NCBI GenBank assembly: GCA_036507655.1
Contig: DATCIS010000007.1
Span: 1 to 18,494, forward strand
Source: 2-01-FULL-49-22 sp036507655
GTDB taxonomy: Bacteria; Patescibacteriota; Saccharimonadia; Saccharimonadales; UBA10212
Direction of reading: 5' to 3'
DNA: 18,494 bases
Under the pieces are notes generated by a model. That model saw only the letters and a list, made by a program, of their open reading frames with translations. It did not search any database and was not told the DNA's origin. Shown here in pieces: positions 12,682 through 18,494 of the stretch (positions within the stretch are counted from its first letter, which is position 1; each line of letters opens with the position of its first letter). The translations under genes were made by a program, and so were the position numbers.

Positions 12682-13553
12682 TTTTGCCAAAAATCGCTAA
12701 ATGATTTTGGAGCCGGGGCAGAAAAGCTTTCTCGGCGGCCATTTGGCAGTGTCAGCTCAAGTTTATGAGCATGTAAAAGCATCCTAGCGCCACCACCACC
12801 GTATATTTGGTCGCCGACTACCGGATGTCCTATATAAGCCAAATGGACGCGGATCTGGTGTGTGCGGCCGGTGATGGGCTCCAGTTGTATAAGCGAGAAA
12901 TCTTGCCCGTCCTTTTTGAATGTCCTCAATACCTTGTAACGAGTCTGGGCCGGCTTTCCGGTAGTGATAGCCTTGAATGTCTGGGGCTTTTTGGGATTAC
13001 GGCCTATGGGAATATCAATAATCGCTTCATTAGACGCAGGCCTGCCCGCAACAACCGCCAGGTAAGTTTTTTTAGCCGATCTTGCCGAGAATTGCTTTTG
13101 CAGCCAGGTAAGTGCTGCCTGATTTCGGGCACAAATAATTACTCCACTGGTATTGCGATCCAACCGGTGTATGATGCCGGCACGGCTGCCGGTTAATTTT
13201 TTATCTTTTAGCTTGCCTTGCATAAATGAAGCCACGGTCGGCTCTAGATTCAACGCGCCTTTGCTGTGAGTCAGTACACCGTTTGGTTTATTAATTACAA
13301 CCACGTCCTTATCCTGGTATATCACAGGCAGGTCTATTGACTCCGGTGACAGCCGCAAACTACCTGAGTTAACTGATATCTTATCGCCGTATTTAAGTTT
13401 GTAGCCAGGTTTGGCTTCTCTGCCGTTTACCTGCACGTTATGGCGCTCAAAAAGGTCCCTAAGAGCTGAGCGAGCGAAACGCGGGTACTTTAACGCTATG
13501 AATATATCCGTCCGCTGACCAACGGCTGTTTTACCTGTCTTAAACTGCTGCAC
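12678..13553 (-). CDS. rluD: RluA/RluD-family pseudouridine synthase
   Basis: Converts uridine to pseudouridine in 23S rRNA (RluD sites in helix 69, or other RluA-type sites). The N-terminal S4 RNA-binding domain spans about residues 12-62 (FARSALRDLFERHNVQVNGREAKPGYKLKYGD). The catalytic motif HRLDRNTSG (129-137) carries the active-site Asp132. Later motifs are LEPITGRTHQIRVHLAYIGHPVVGDQIYG and LLHAHKL. Its 291 aa is normal. Start is a GTG with AAGGG 13 nt upstream, a long spacing. It begins about 20 bp after trpS. Family is certain; the exact rRNA site, and hence the symbol, is inferred. Confidence 0.92.
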   Translation of the reverse strand: MQQFKTGKTAVGQRTDIFIALKYPRFARSALRDLFERHNVQVNGREAKPGYKLKYGDKISVNSGSLRLSPESIDLPVIYQDKDVVVINKPNGVLTHSKGALNLEPTVASFMQGKLKDKKLTGSRAGIIHRLDRNTSGVIICARNQAALTWLQKQFSARSAKKTYLAVVAGRPASNEAIIDIPIGRNPKKPQTFKAITTGKPAQTRYKVLRTFKKDGQDFSLIQLEPITGRTHQIRVHLAYIGHPVVGDQIYGGGGARMLLHAHKLELTLPNGRRESFSAPAPKSFSDFWQK

Positions 13554-13573
13554 GCTAATATTTTAACCCTTAA

Positions 13574-14605
13574 TTAGCTGGTAGGGCGAAGACCGACAGC
13601 TTTTTGAACTTTCAAGAGAGCTACGTCAGCCACTTTGCTCATAGCTGTTTCGTCTTCTTCGAGTTTTTGCATCAGGCGCTGGCTATTGACTTGTGCCAGC
13701 TTTGGCTGAAGGCGACTCAAAAACTCCTTTACATGGGCCGCGGCTTCGGTTTTCAGTTCGCTGTAGCTTGATTGGCCTTCCCATCGTTGATTGACCTCGT
13801 GTTGCGGCTTATCGCTCAATAACGCAATCATCTGAAGAAGATTGGTTACCCCCGGCTGCTTCTGCCAATCATATTTAATATTAACCAGCGAATCGGTCGT
13901 GGCTGACATCACTTTGTTGGCCGCCTCCTCGGGGCTATCGCTCAGCATAACAGTGCCGGCCGGATCCTCGATAGATTTACTCATCTTCTTTTCCGGGTTA
14001 CGCAGACTTCTGACTCTCACAGGATCGCTGGTGCCTACGAATTCCGCCTGTTTTTTATTGTCTTCGGGCACGACGAATAGCTCTCCGAACTTATTATTTA
14101 GACGTAGTGCTAAATCACGCGTAAATTCAACGTGCTGTCTTTGGTCATCGCCGACGGGCACCCACTTGGCGCCATACAGCAAGATGTCGGCGGCCATCAG
14201 AACGGGGTAGTTGAATAATCCAACGCTCACATTGGCCTGGTCGGCAGTCTTTTCTTTGAACTCGGTCATACGTGATAGTTCGCCAAAATACGCAAAACAG
14301 TCTAAAATCCACGTCATTTCGGAATGCGCCGGAATATAACTTTGCCGGTAAATAAATGTGTCGGGCTGCTCGATATCTAATCCAGCAGCCACAAAAACCT
14401 TCAGGTTTTCTATTGTCTGTTCATAAAGTTTACCGTGTTCCACAGGGGTCGTAAAGCTATGCAGGTCGGGAATGAACATATTCAGCTGGTACTGCCCGGC
14501 GTGCTTATTTTGCAGCTCAACCATTGGCAGTATGGCGCCTAAGTAATTGCCAAGATGGAACTCGGCGTTCGAACGTAAACCCGTTAGAACAACCTCTTTA
14601 GCCAT
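13574..14605 (-). CDS. trpS: Tryptophanyl-tRNA synthetase
   Basis: Class I synthetase that charges tRNA-Trp (present in this window at 9320). HIGH-type motif HLGNYLGA (17-24), the tryptophan-pocket segment GLFNYPVLMAADILLY (129-144), VGDDQRQHVE (151-160) and KKMSKS (206-211). Its 343 aa matches the bacterial length. No Shine-Dalgarno is present, and a TATAAT lies 8 nt before the ATG, so the mRNA is probably leaderless and transcription is separate from the rplM-rpsI operon upstream. Confidence 0.97.
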   Translation of the reverse strand: MAKEVVLTGLRSNAEFHLGNYLGAILPMVELQNKHAGQYQLNMFIPDLHSFTTPVEHGKLYEQTIENLKVFVAAGLDIEQPDTFIYRQSYIPAHSEMTWILDCFAYFGELSRMTEFKEKTADQANVSVGLFNYPVLMAADILLYGAKWVPVGDDQRQHVEFTRDLALRLNNKFGELFVVPEDNKKQAEFVGTSDPVRVRSLRNPEKKMSKSIEDPAGTVMLSDSPEEAANKVMSATTDSLVNIKYDWQKQPGVTNLLQMIALLSDKPQHEVNQRWEGQSSYSELKTEAAAHVKEFLSRLQPKLAQVNSQRLMQKLEEDETAMSKVADVALLKVQKAVGLRPTS

Positions 14606-14613
14606 TGAGAATA

Positions 14614-14619
14614 ATTATA
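14614..14619 (-). promoter_or_regulatory. -10 box of trpS, probably leaderless
   Basis: TATAAT, 8 nt before the ATG, so the expected start falls on or next to the A of ATG. No -35 of good quality is seen in the end of rpsI. Confidence 0.5.
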
Positions 14620-14633
14620 GCTTATTTAGTTGG

Positions 14634-15035
14634 CTAGCGTTTACTGTACTGCTGTTTCTTGCGAGCGCTGCGCAGGCCGAATTTTTTGCGCTCTTTTTCT
14701 CGGGGATCACGTCCCAGTAATCCGGTTCTCTTAAGCGTTCCTCGGAAATCGCCATTAAGTTCGATGAGGGCTTTGGATATACCAAGCCTGATGGCATCGA
14801 CTTGGCTGGCGTGACCGCCACCGCTAACCTTAACGCTGAGCGTATATTTTTCCGGGTCGAGCTCCAGTCTGTTGAAAGGTTTCAGTAACTCGTGTTGAAG
14901 ATACTTACTGCTGGTAAAATAGTCGTTCATCAACTTGTCATTAATAGTAAAACTGCCCTTGCCGCCGCTAAGACGCACTCTGGCGGTTGAGCTTTTTCGA
15001 CGGCCTAATCCGTAAAAATAATTGTTTGAGCTCAT
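14634..15035 (-). CDS. rpsI: 30S ribosomal protein S9
   Basis: Small-subunit head protein whose C-terminal tail reaches the P-site tRNA. 133 aa, normal. Motifs: FYGLGRRKSSTARVRLSGGKG (7-27), VKVSGGGHASQVDAIRLGIS (68-87), LLGRDPREKERKKFGLRSARKKQQ and the conserved final SKR. It begins 3 bp after rplM, as in the standard rplM-rpsI operon. The ribosome-binding site is weak (GGA 9-11 nt upstream). Confidence 0.98.
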   Translation of the reverse strand: MSSNNYFYGLGRRKSSTARVRLSGGKGSFTINDKLMNDYFTSSKYLQHELLKPFNRLELDPEKYTLSVKVSGGGHASQVDAIRLGISKALIELNGDFRGTLKRTGLLGRDPREKERKKFGLRSARKKQQYSKR

Positions 15036-15038
15036 AAT

Positions 15039-15485
15039 CTATTTTCCGGCCTTACGCTTAAGTGAGATTACTTCCGGCCCTTGACCTTCATGCGGATGTT
15101 CGCTGCCAGGGTAGATCTTCAGTCTGTTCAAGCGACCCTTGCGCAACTTATTGTCTGGCAGCATGCCTCTGACCGCCTGCCTGATAATTTCGACTGAGTT
15201 CTGTGACAATAAATCCTTAAGGGGTTTCTGGCGTAAGCCGCCGGGGTATCCACTGTGCCGGCTATATAACTTACCTAAAGATTTATTACCAGTAATAACT
15301 AGTTTGTCGCTGTTAGTCACAACCACATAGTCACCGCTGTCTACGTGTGATGTTCGAGTAGCCTTGTGTTTGCCCAGAAGCAAACTGGCAGCCGCTACAG
15401 ACACGCGGCCCATCGGAGCTTCAGAGGCATCAATCAGATACCACTTTCTTGTAATGTCCTTGGCCTTTAGGCTAAATGTCTTCAT
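15039..15485 (-). CDS. rplM: 50S ribosomal protein L13
   Basis: Early assembly protein of the large subunit. 148 aa, normal. Recognisable segments: RKWYLIDASEAPMGRVSVAAASLLLGKHK (13-41), GDYVVVTNSDKLVITGNK (51-68), HSGYPGGLRQKPLKDLL, VRGMLPDNKLRKGRLNRLKIYPG and HPHEGQGPEVI. The ATG shares one base with the rplQ stop (TAATG), so it is coupled to the alpha operon with no gap. Confidence 0.98.
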   Translation of the reverse strand: MKTFSLKAKDITRKWYLIDASEAPMGRVSVAAASLLLGKHKATRTSHVDSGDYVVVTNSDKLVITGNKSLGKLYSRHSGYPGGLRQKPLKDLLSQNSVEIIRQAVRGMLPDNKLRKGRLNRLKIYPGSEHPHEGQGPEVISLKRKAGK

Positions 15486-16024
15486 TATCGGTTGCCCCTA
15501 ACTCCAGCCCTTTTTGGTGCCTGAGTTGTCATTTTTGGCTGAATCTTACTTTCAGTGTCCTTGATTGCCGCAGGAGCTGGTTGAGGTTGGCTTTTTTGTG
15601 GTTCTTCAGCGCCTTTCTTTGGAATCTCCTGGGTTTTTTGCGACTTTTTCGCAGTCTTGAAATCATCTACGAAGCTGACCTTGGCTAATTGGGCGTTGTC
15701 TCCGCGCCTCACACCAATTTTCTCTACTCTAGTATATCCGCTGGAGCGCCCGGATAGCTTGGGCGCTATCTCATCCACCAGCTTATGGGCAGCTTCAACT
15801 GTATTCAAACCGGAAATTACCATTCGGCGATTGGATAAGTTAGTTTTACCCTTTTTGGCCTTAGTGACTAGTTTCTCGGTGTATCTGGCAACAGCTTTGG
15901 CCTTTGGTAGTGTCGTCTTTATTGATTCGTCTAAAATCAGCGAATCGGCTAAAGATTTCAGCAGCGCCCGGCGTTGAGACCGCGGACGTCCGAACCTGGT
16001 CAAATTAGGACTGCTCTTAGGCAT
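15485..16024 (-). CDS. rplQ: 50S ribosomal protein L17 with C-terminal tail
   Basis: Large-subunit protein near the exit tunnel. The core (about residues 1-118) carries RFGRPRSQRRALLKSLADSL, KTTLPKAKAVARYTEKLVTKAKKG and DEIAPKLSGRSSGYTRVEKIGVRRGDNAQLA. The very start (MPKSSPNLTRFG) differs from the usual MRHR. Residues 119-179 are an added tail rich in Lys, Gln, Pro and Ala, probably disordered. The tail segment KTAKKSQK is encoded by 23 bp identical to part of the rplA tail. CAGGAG lies 5 nt before the ATG. It follows rpoA after 12 bp. Confidence 0.96.
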   Translation of the reverse strand: MPKSSPNLTRFGRPRSQRRALLKSLADSLILDESIKTTLPKAKAVARYTEKLVTKAKKGKTNLSNRRMVISGLNTVEAAHKLVDEIAPKLSGRSSGYTRVEKIGVRRGDNAQLAKVSFVDDFKTAKKSQKTQEIPKKGAEEPQKSQPQPAPAAIKDTESKIQPKMTTQAPKRAGVRGNR

Positions 16025-16036
16025 CGGTACTCCTGG

Positions 16037-16984
16037 TTATAGCTCGAGTTCGGCCATTTTTTCTTTAACTTCTTCTAGCGCTTTATTGCCAAAGCCTTTT
16101 AAGTCTCGCAGTTCGGCTTCGCTCAGAGATAACAAGTCTTTGATTGTGTGGATGTCGTTATTTATCAAAGCATTAGTGGTTCGGGCGCTCAAGCTCAGAT
16201 CTTCGATGGAGGTCATCAGTTCGGCCGGCTCCTCCGAATCTTCACTGGCCTCGCCGCCCTCAACACTATCAGTAAGCGCCCCGGCGGTTTCGACTCTTGT
16301 CTGGCCGGCCAGCGCCGAATATTGACTGACAAGTATGGCAGCCGCTTCTTCAAAGGCTTCGCGCGGTGTGATTGAGCCATCGGTAGTTATTGTCAAGAGT
16401 AGTTTGTCTAAGTCTGTTATCTGCCCGACACGGGTATTCTCGACTTTGTAGCGAACCCGCAGCACCGGGGTAAATAGAGCGTCGAGCGAAACCATGTCAG
16501 AAATTTTGCGGCCGGCGCCGCGTTCATCAAGTGCCCTATAGCCTCGGCCGGCCTCGACCATGATTTCCATACTCAATGATGCCTTGGGGTCATCAATCGT
16601 GCAAATCACCTGTTCCGGATTAACCAGTTCAACATCAGCATTCAAGATCAAGTTTTTAGCTTTGACGACGCCCTTACCTTTCTTGGATAAGCTTAAAGTC
16701 TGTGGTTCCTCTGAGTAAACCTTAAATCGTATCTGTTTAAGGTTTAACATTATAGCTACTACATCCTCTTTGATACCGGGTATGGCTGTGAACTCATGGC
16801 TGATACCATCAATACGGAACCCAGTAACCGAAGCCCCGCCGATACTCGACAAAAGCACCCGCCTTAAGCTATTGCCAAGTGTCATACCGTAGCCGCTTTG
16901 TAAAGGCTCGACAACGAATGTCGCGGTGCGCTCGTCATGGTCCTTTATGGATGATAGTGTTGGTGTGTGGATTGCTTTGCTCAT
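16037..16984 (-). CDS. rpoA: RNA polymerase alpha subunit
   Basis: Assembly platform of RNA polymerase and contact point for promoters and activators. 315 aa, normal. The alpha-NTD (about 1-230) has FVVEPLQSGYGMTLGNSLRRVLLSS (23-47), GIKEDVVAIMLNLKQIRFK and GRGYRALDERGAGRKI. After an acidic linker (SVEGGEASEDSEEPAE) the alpha-CTD begins near residue 256 with SIEDLSLSARTTNALIN and ends with LKGFGNKALEEVKEKM, the helix-hairpin-helix DNA-binding part. It lies in the standard order rpsD-rpoA-rplQ. Confidence 0.99.
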   Translation of the reverse strand: MSKAIHTPTLSSIKDHDERTATFVVEPLQSGYGMTLGNSLRRVLLSSIGGASVTGFRIDGISHEFTAIPGIKEDVVAIMLNLKQIRFKVYSEEPQTLSLSKKGKGVVKAKNLILNADVELVNPEQVICTIDDPKASLSMEIMVEAGRGYRALDERGAGRKISDMVSLDALFTPVLRVRYKVENTRVGQITDLDKLLLTITTDGSITPREAFEEAAAILVSQYSALAGQTRVETAGALTDSVEGGEASEDSEEPAELMTSIEDLSLSARTTNALINNDIHTIKDLLSLSEAELRDLKGFGNKALEEVKEKMAELEL

Positions 16985-17005
16985 TTTATCTCGCTTTTGG
17001 CCTCC

Positions 17006-17623
17006 TTATCGTGAGTAATACTCGACAATTAATTGTTCTTTGATATCGGGTTCGGCATCCTCGCGCGAGGGTAGTGCTGAAACCACGATTTCCATCTTCT
17101 GACGTTTAAGCTTCAGCCAGCTAGGAATCTGGGCTGGCGCGGGGCTTAAGTCGTCTAAATGTTTGAAGTACTGTGAAGCCCGGCTGCTTTCTCTAAGAGT
17201 GATGATGTCGCCAATGTCCGCCCGCATAGAAGGCACGTCGACTCGCCTATCATTGAGCTTGAAATGGCCATGCGTCACTAGTTGGCGCGCAGCGCGGCGT
17301 GAAACCGCAAAACCGGCACGGTAGACGACATTATCTAGCCTTCTCTCCAAGAATTCTAATAGCCTCTCGCCTGATTGACCCTTGGCTCCTAGCGCCTCGG
17401 TCATTAACTTCGTAAATGGCCGTTCCAAAACACCGTAAAGTCTTTTGACTTTCTGTTTCTCCCTTAGCTGCAAAGCATATTGGCTGGTTTTTGAACGTCG
17501 CATCGAACGTCCGTGTTGACCTGGGATGGTTGAGCGCTTAACAAGGGCTTTGTGAGCTTTAGGATGCAGTGCATAGCCCTCACGACGTGAGCGCTTAACT
17601 ATCGGTTGTAAATCTCTAGCCAT
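17006..17623 (-). CDS. rpsD: 30S ribosomal protein S4
   Basis: Primary binding protein of the 16S 5' domain. 205 aa, normal. The N-terminal part has no Cys, so this is the zinc-independent form (RSRREGYALHPKAHKAL, then STIPGQHG). The S4 domain spans about residues 95-165 (ERRLDNVVYRAGFAVSRRAARQLVTHGHFKLNDRRVD). It ends with QLIVEYYSR, as expected. AAGG precedes the ATG. In other bacteria S4 represses the alpha operon from a leader before rpsM, which lies outside this window. Confidence 0.98.
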   Translation of the reverse strand: MARDLQPIVKRSRREGYALHPKAHKALVKRSTIPGQHGRSMRRSKTSQYALQLREKQKVKRLYGVLERPFTKLMTEALGAKGQSGERLLEFLERRLDNVVYRAGFAVSRRAARQLVTHGHFKLNDRRVDVPSMRADIGDIITLRESSRASQYFKHLDDLSPAPAQIPSWLKLKRQKMEIVVSALPSREDAEPDIKEQLIVEYYSR

Positions 17624-17634
17624 AACCTTATGCT

Positions 17635-18090
17635 TTAATTCCTCTTTGGTCGGCGTGGTCGCACTCCGCCGTGCGGTATAGTCGTAACATCCTTGATACT
17701 GTCAATACCGACATTTTGTCCCACAAGCGTGCGGATAGCTGCCTCGCGCCCCATGCCAACTCCCTTGACTATGACGTCAACTTTATTGACACCGTATATC
17801 TGCTTAGCATTGGTTATAGCCTTTTCGGCAGCAATCTGGGCCGCGTAGGCCGTACCCTTTTTTGAACCCCTGAAACCGCTGCTGCCGGCACTGGCGGTAG
17901 CCAAGACATCGCCTTTGTTATCGGTAACGCTGACAATCGTATTGTTGAATGAGGCTAAGACGTGCACTTGCCCATGACTAACATTGCGCTTGGCTTTCTT
18001 CTTACGAGCGCGTGGCTTTTTGACGATAGCCTCTGCTCCGTCTGCAGCCGTAGTCGTTTCATCAATTATTTCTTTTACGTCTTCGGCCAT
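17635..18090 (-). CDS. rpsK: 30S ribosomal protein S11
   Basis: Platform protein of the small subunit. I chose the ATG at 18088-18090, because AGGA lies 7 nt upstream; a GTG two codons earlier would be too close to it. The product is 151 aa, with about 25 extra acidic residues at the N-terminus before KKPRARKKKAKRNVSHG. Core motifs: HVLASFNNTIVSVTDNKGD (43-61), SAGSSGFRGSKKGTAYAAQ (67-85), VKGVGMGREAAIRTL (108-122) and DVTTIPHGGVRPRRPKRN at the end. The usual PHNG is PHGG here, so the Asn that becomes isoaspartate in other bacteria is missing. Confidence 0.97.
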   Translation of the reverse strand: MAEDVKEIIDETTTAADGAEAIVKKPRARKKKAKRNVSHGQVHVLASFNNTIVSVTDNKGDVLATASAGSSGFRGSKKGTAYAAQIAAEKAITNAKQIYGVNKVDVIVKGVGMGREAAIRTLVGQNVGIDSIKDVTTIPHGGVRPRRPKRN

Positions 18091-18099
18091 ATTCACATC

Positions 18100-18486
18100 C
18101 TAGGTCTTGGTCGGAGCCCTTTTGGCCGTCCCGCCAACCGTTATTTTTTTACCGCGTTTGGTGCGGGCGTTAGTGCGGGTTCGCTGGCCCCTAACCGGTA
18201 GATTGGCCTTATGCCTGAACCCCCGGTAAGCATTGATATCTTTTAAACGCTTGATGTTATCTGTTACGGTTCTTTGTAAATCACCCTCGATTGTGTAATT
18301 GGCCGTAATAGCATCTTGAATCTTGGAGACCTCGTTGTCTGTTAAGTCTTTGACGCGGAGGCTCGGCTCAACCGCTGCGGCTTTTAGGATGTCGTAACTG
18401 GTTTTTGGTCCAATACCATAAATGTATGTCAGCGAAACCCAAACCTGTTTATTATCCGGAATGTTAACTCCGGCTATCCTAGCCAT
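18100..18486 (-). CDS. rpsM: 30S ribosomal protein S13
   Basis: Head protein that contacts the P-site tRNA and forms the bridge to L5 of the large subunit. 128 aa. MARIAGVNIPDNKQVWVSLTYIYGIG at the start, YRGFRHKANLPVRGQRTRTNARTKRG near the end, and a basic tail KKITVGGTAKRAPTKT. AGG lies just before the ATG in the few bases left at the right edge. First visible gene of the alpha operon rpsM-rpsK-rpsD-rpoA-rplQ. Confidence 0.98.
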   Translation of the reverse strand: MARIAGVNIPDNKQVWVSLTYIYGIGPKTSYDILKAAAVEPSLRVKDLTDNEVSKIQDAITANYTIEGDLQRTVTDNIKRLKDINAYRGFRHKANLPVRGQRTRTNARTKRGKKITVGGTAKRAPTKT

Positions 18487-18494
18487 AACCTATC

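Noticed and set aside
12688..12690. TTG as the start of holB, three codons earlier
   Set aside because: The ATG at 12679-12681 overlaps the rluD stop as ATGA, the coupling also seen at secE-nusG.
18094..18096. GTG as the start of rpsK
   Set aside because: The AGGA site would be only about one base away, whereas it is 7 nt from the ATG at 18088-18090.

Overview
The window looks like chromosomal housekeeping DNA from a Candidate Phyla Radiation / Patescibacteria genome, most likely Candidatus Saccharibacteria (TM7). The assignment rests on gene content, gene order and the style of the ribosomal proteins (long charged tails on L1, L7/L12, L17 and S11), not on a database match. TGA is a true stop here: secE and rluD end in TGA inside ATGA overlaps. 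That argues against the CPR lineages that read TGA as glycine. Every gene lies on the minus strand except one tRNA-Thr on the plus strand, so the description below runs from the right end to the left.

Right end (18486 to 14634): the alpha operon rpsM-rpsK-rpsD-rpoA-rplQ runs directly into rplM-rpsI, with short gaps or overlaps throughout. Next come trpS, an RluD-type pseudouridine synthase, a DNA polymerase III delta-prime subunit (holB) and a membrane-anchored TPR protein. A tRNA block follows: tRNA-Thr(TGT), tRNA-Tyr(GTA), a DHH/DHHA1 phosphoesterase, tRNA-Thr(GGT) on the plus strand, rpmG and tRNA-Trp(CCA).

Left half (9269 to 1392): this keeps the classic bacterial order rpmG-trnW-secE-nusG-rplK-rplA-rplJ-rplL, with extra genes inserted. 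A P-loop kinase and a YgjP-like metalloprotease sit between trnW and secE, ending in a strong terminator. A 62-codon gene lies between nusG and rplK. A nucleotide pair, dcd plus a long thymidylate kinase fusion, lies between rplA and rplJ. rpoB and rpoC do not follow rplL. Instead there is a 170-aa protein of unknown function and the 5' part of dnaX, which runs off the left edge.

Most interesting points: (1) an L10-leader-like RNA with overlapping antiterminator and terminator stems, and its own promoter, just upstream of rplJ; (2) a thymidylate kinase fused to what looks like a degenerate ThyX-like domain, next to a dCTP deaminase; (3) clamp-loader subunits DnaX and HolB that both lack the zinc module; (4) likely leaderless genes (dnaX, TPR gene, trpS) with a TATAAT box 8-11 nt before the ATG; (5) a DHH gene whose start is 5 nt after a tRNA 3' end and whose last codons are antisense to another tRNA; (6) two promoters sharing a TTGCGACAA -35 region; (7) S11 lacking the Asn-Gly that forms isoaspartate in other bacteria. 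No CRISPR array, insertion sequence, prophage or rRNA gene is visible, and no gene-free stretch exceeds 300 bases.
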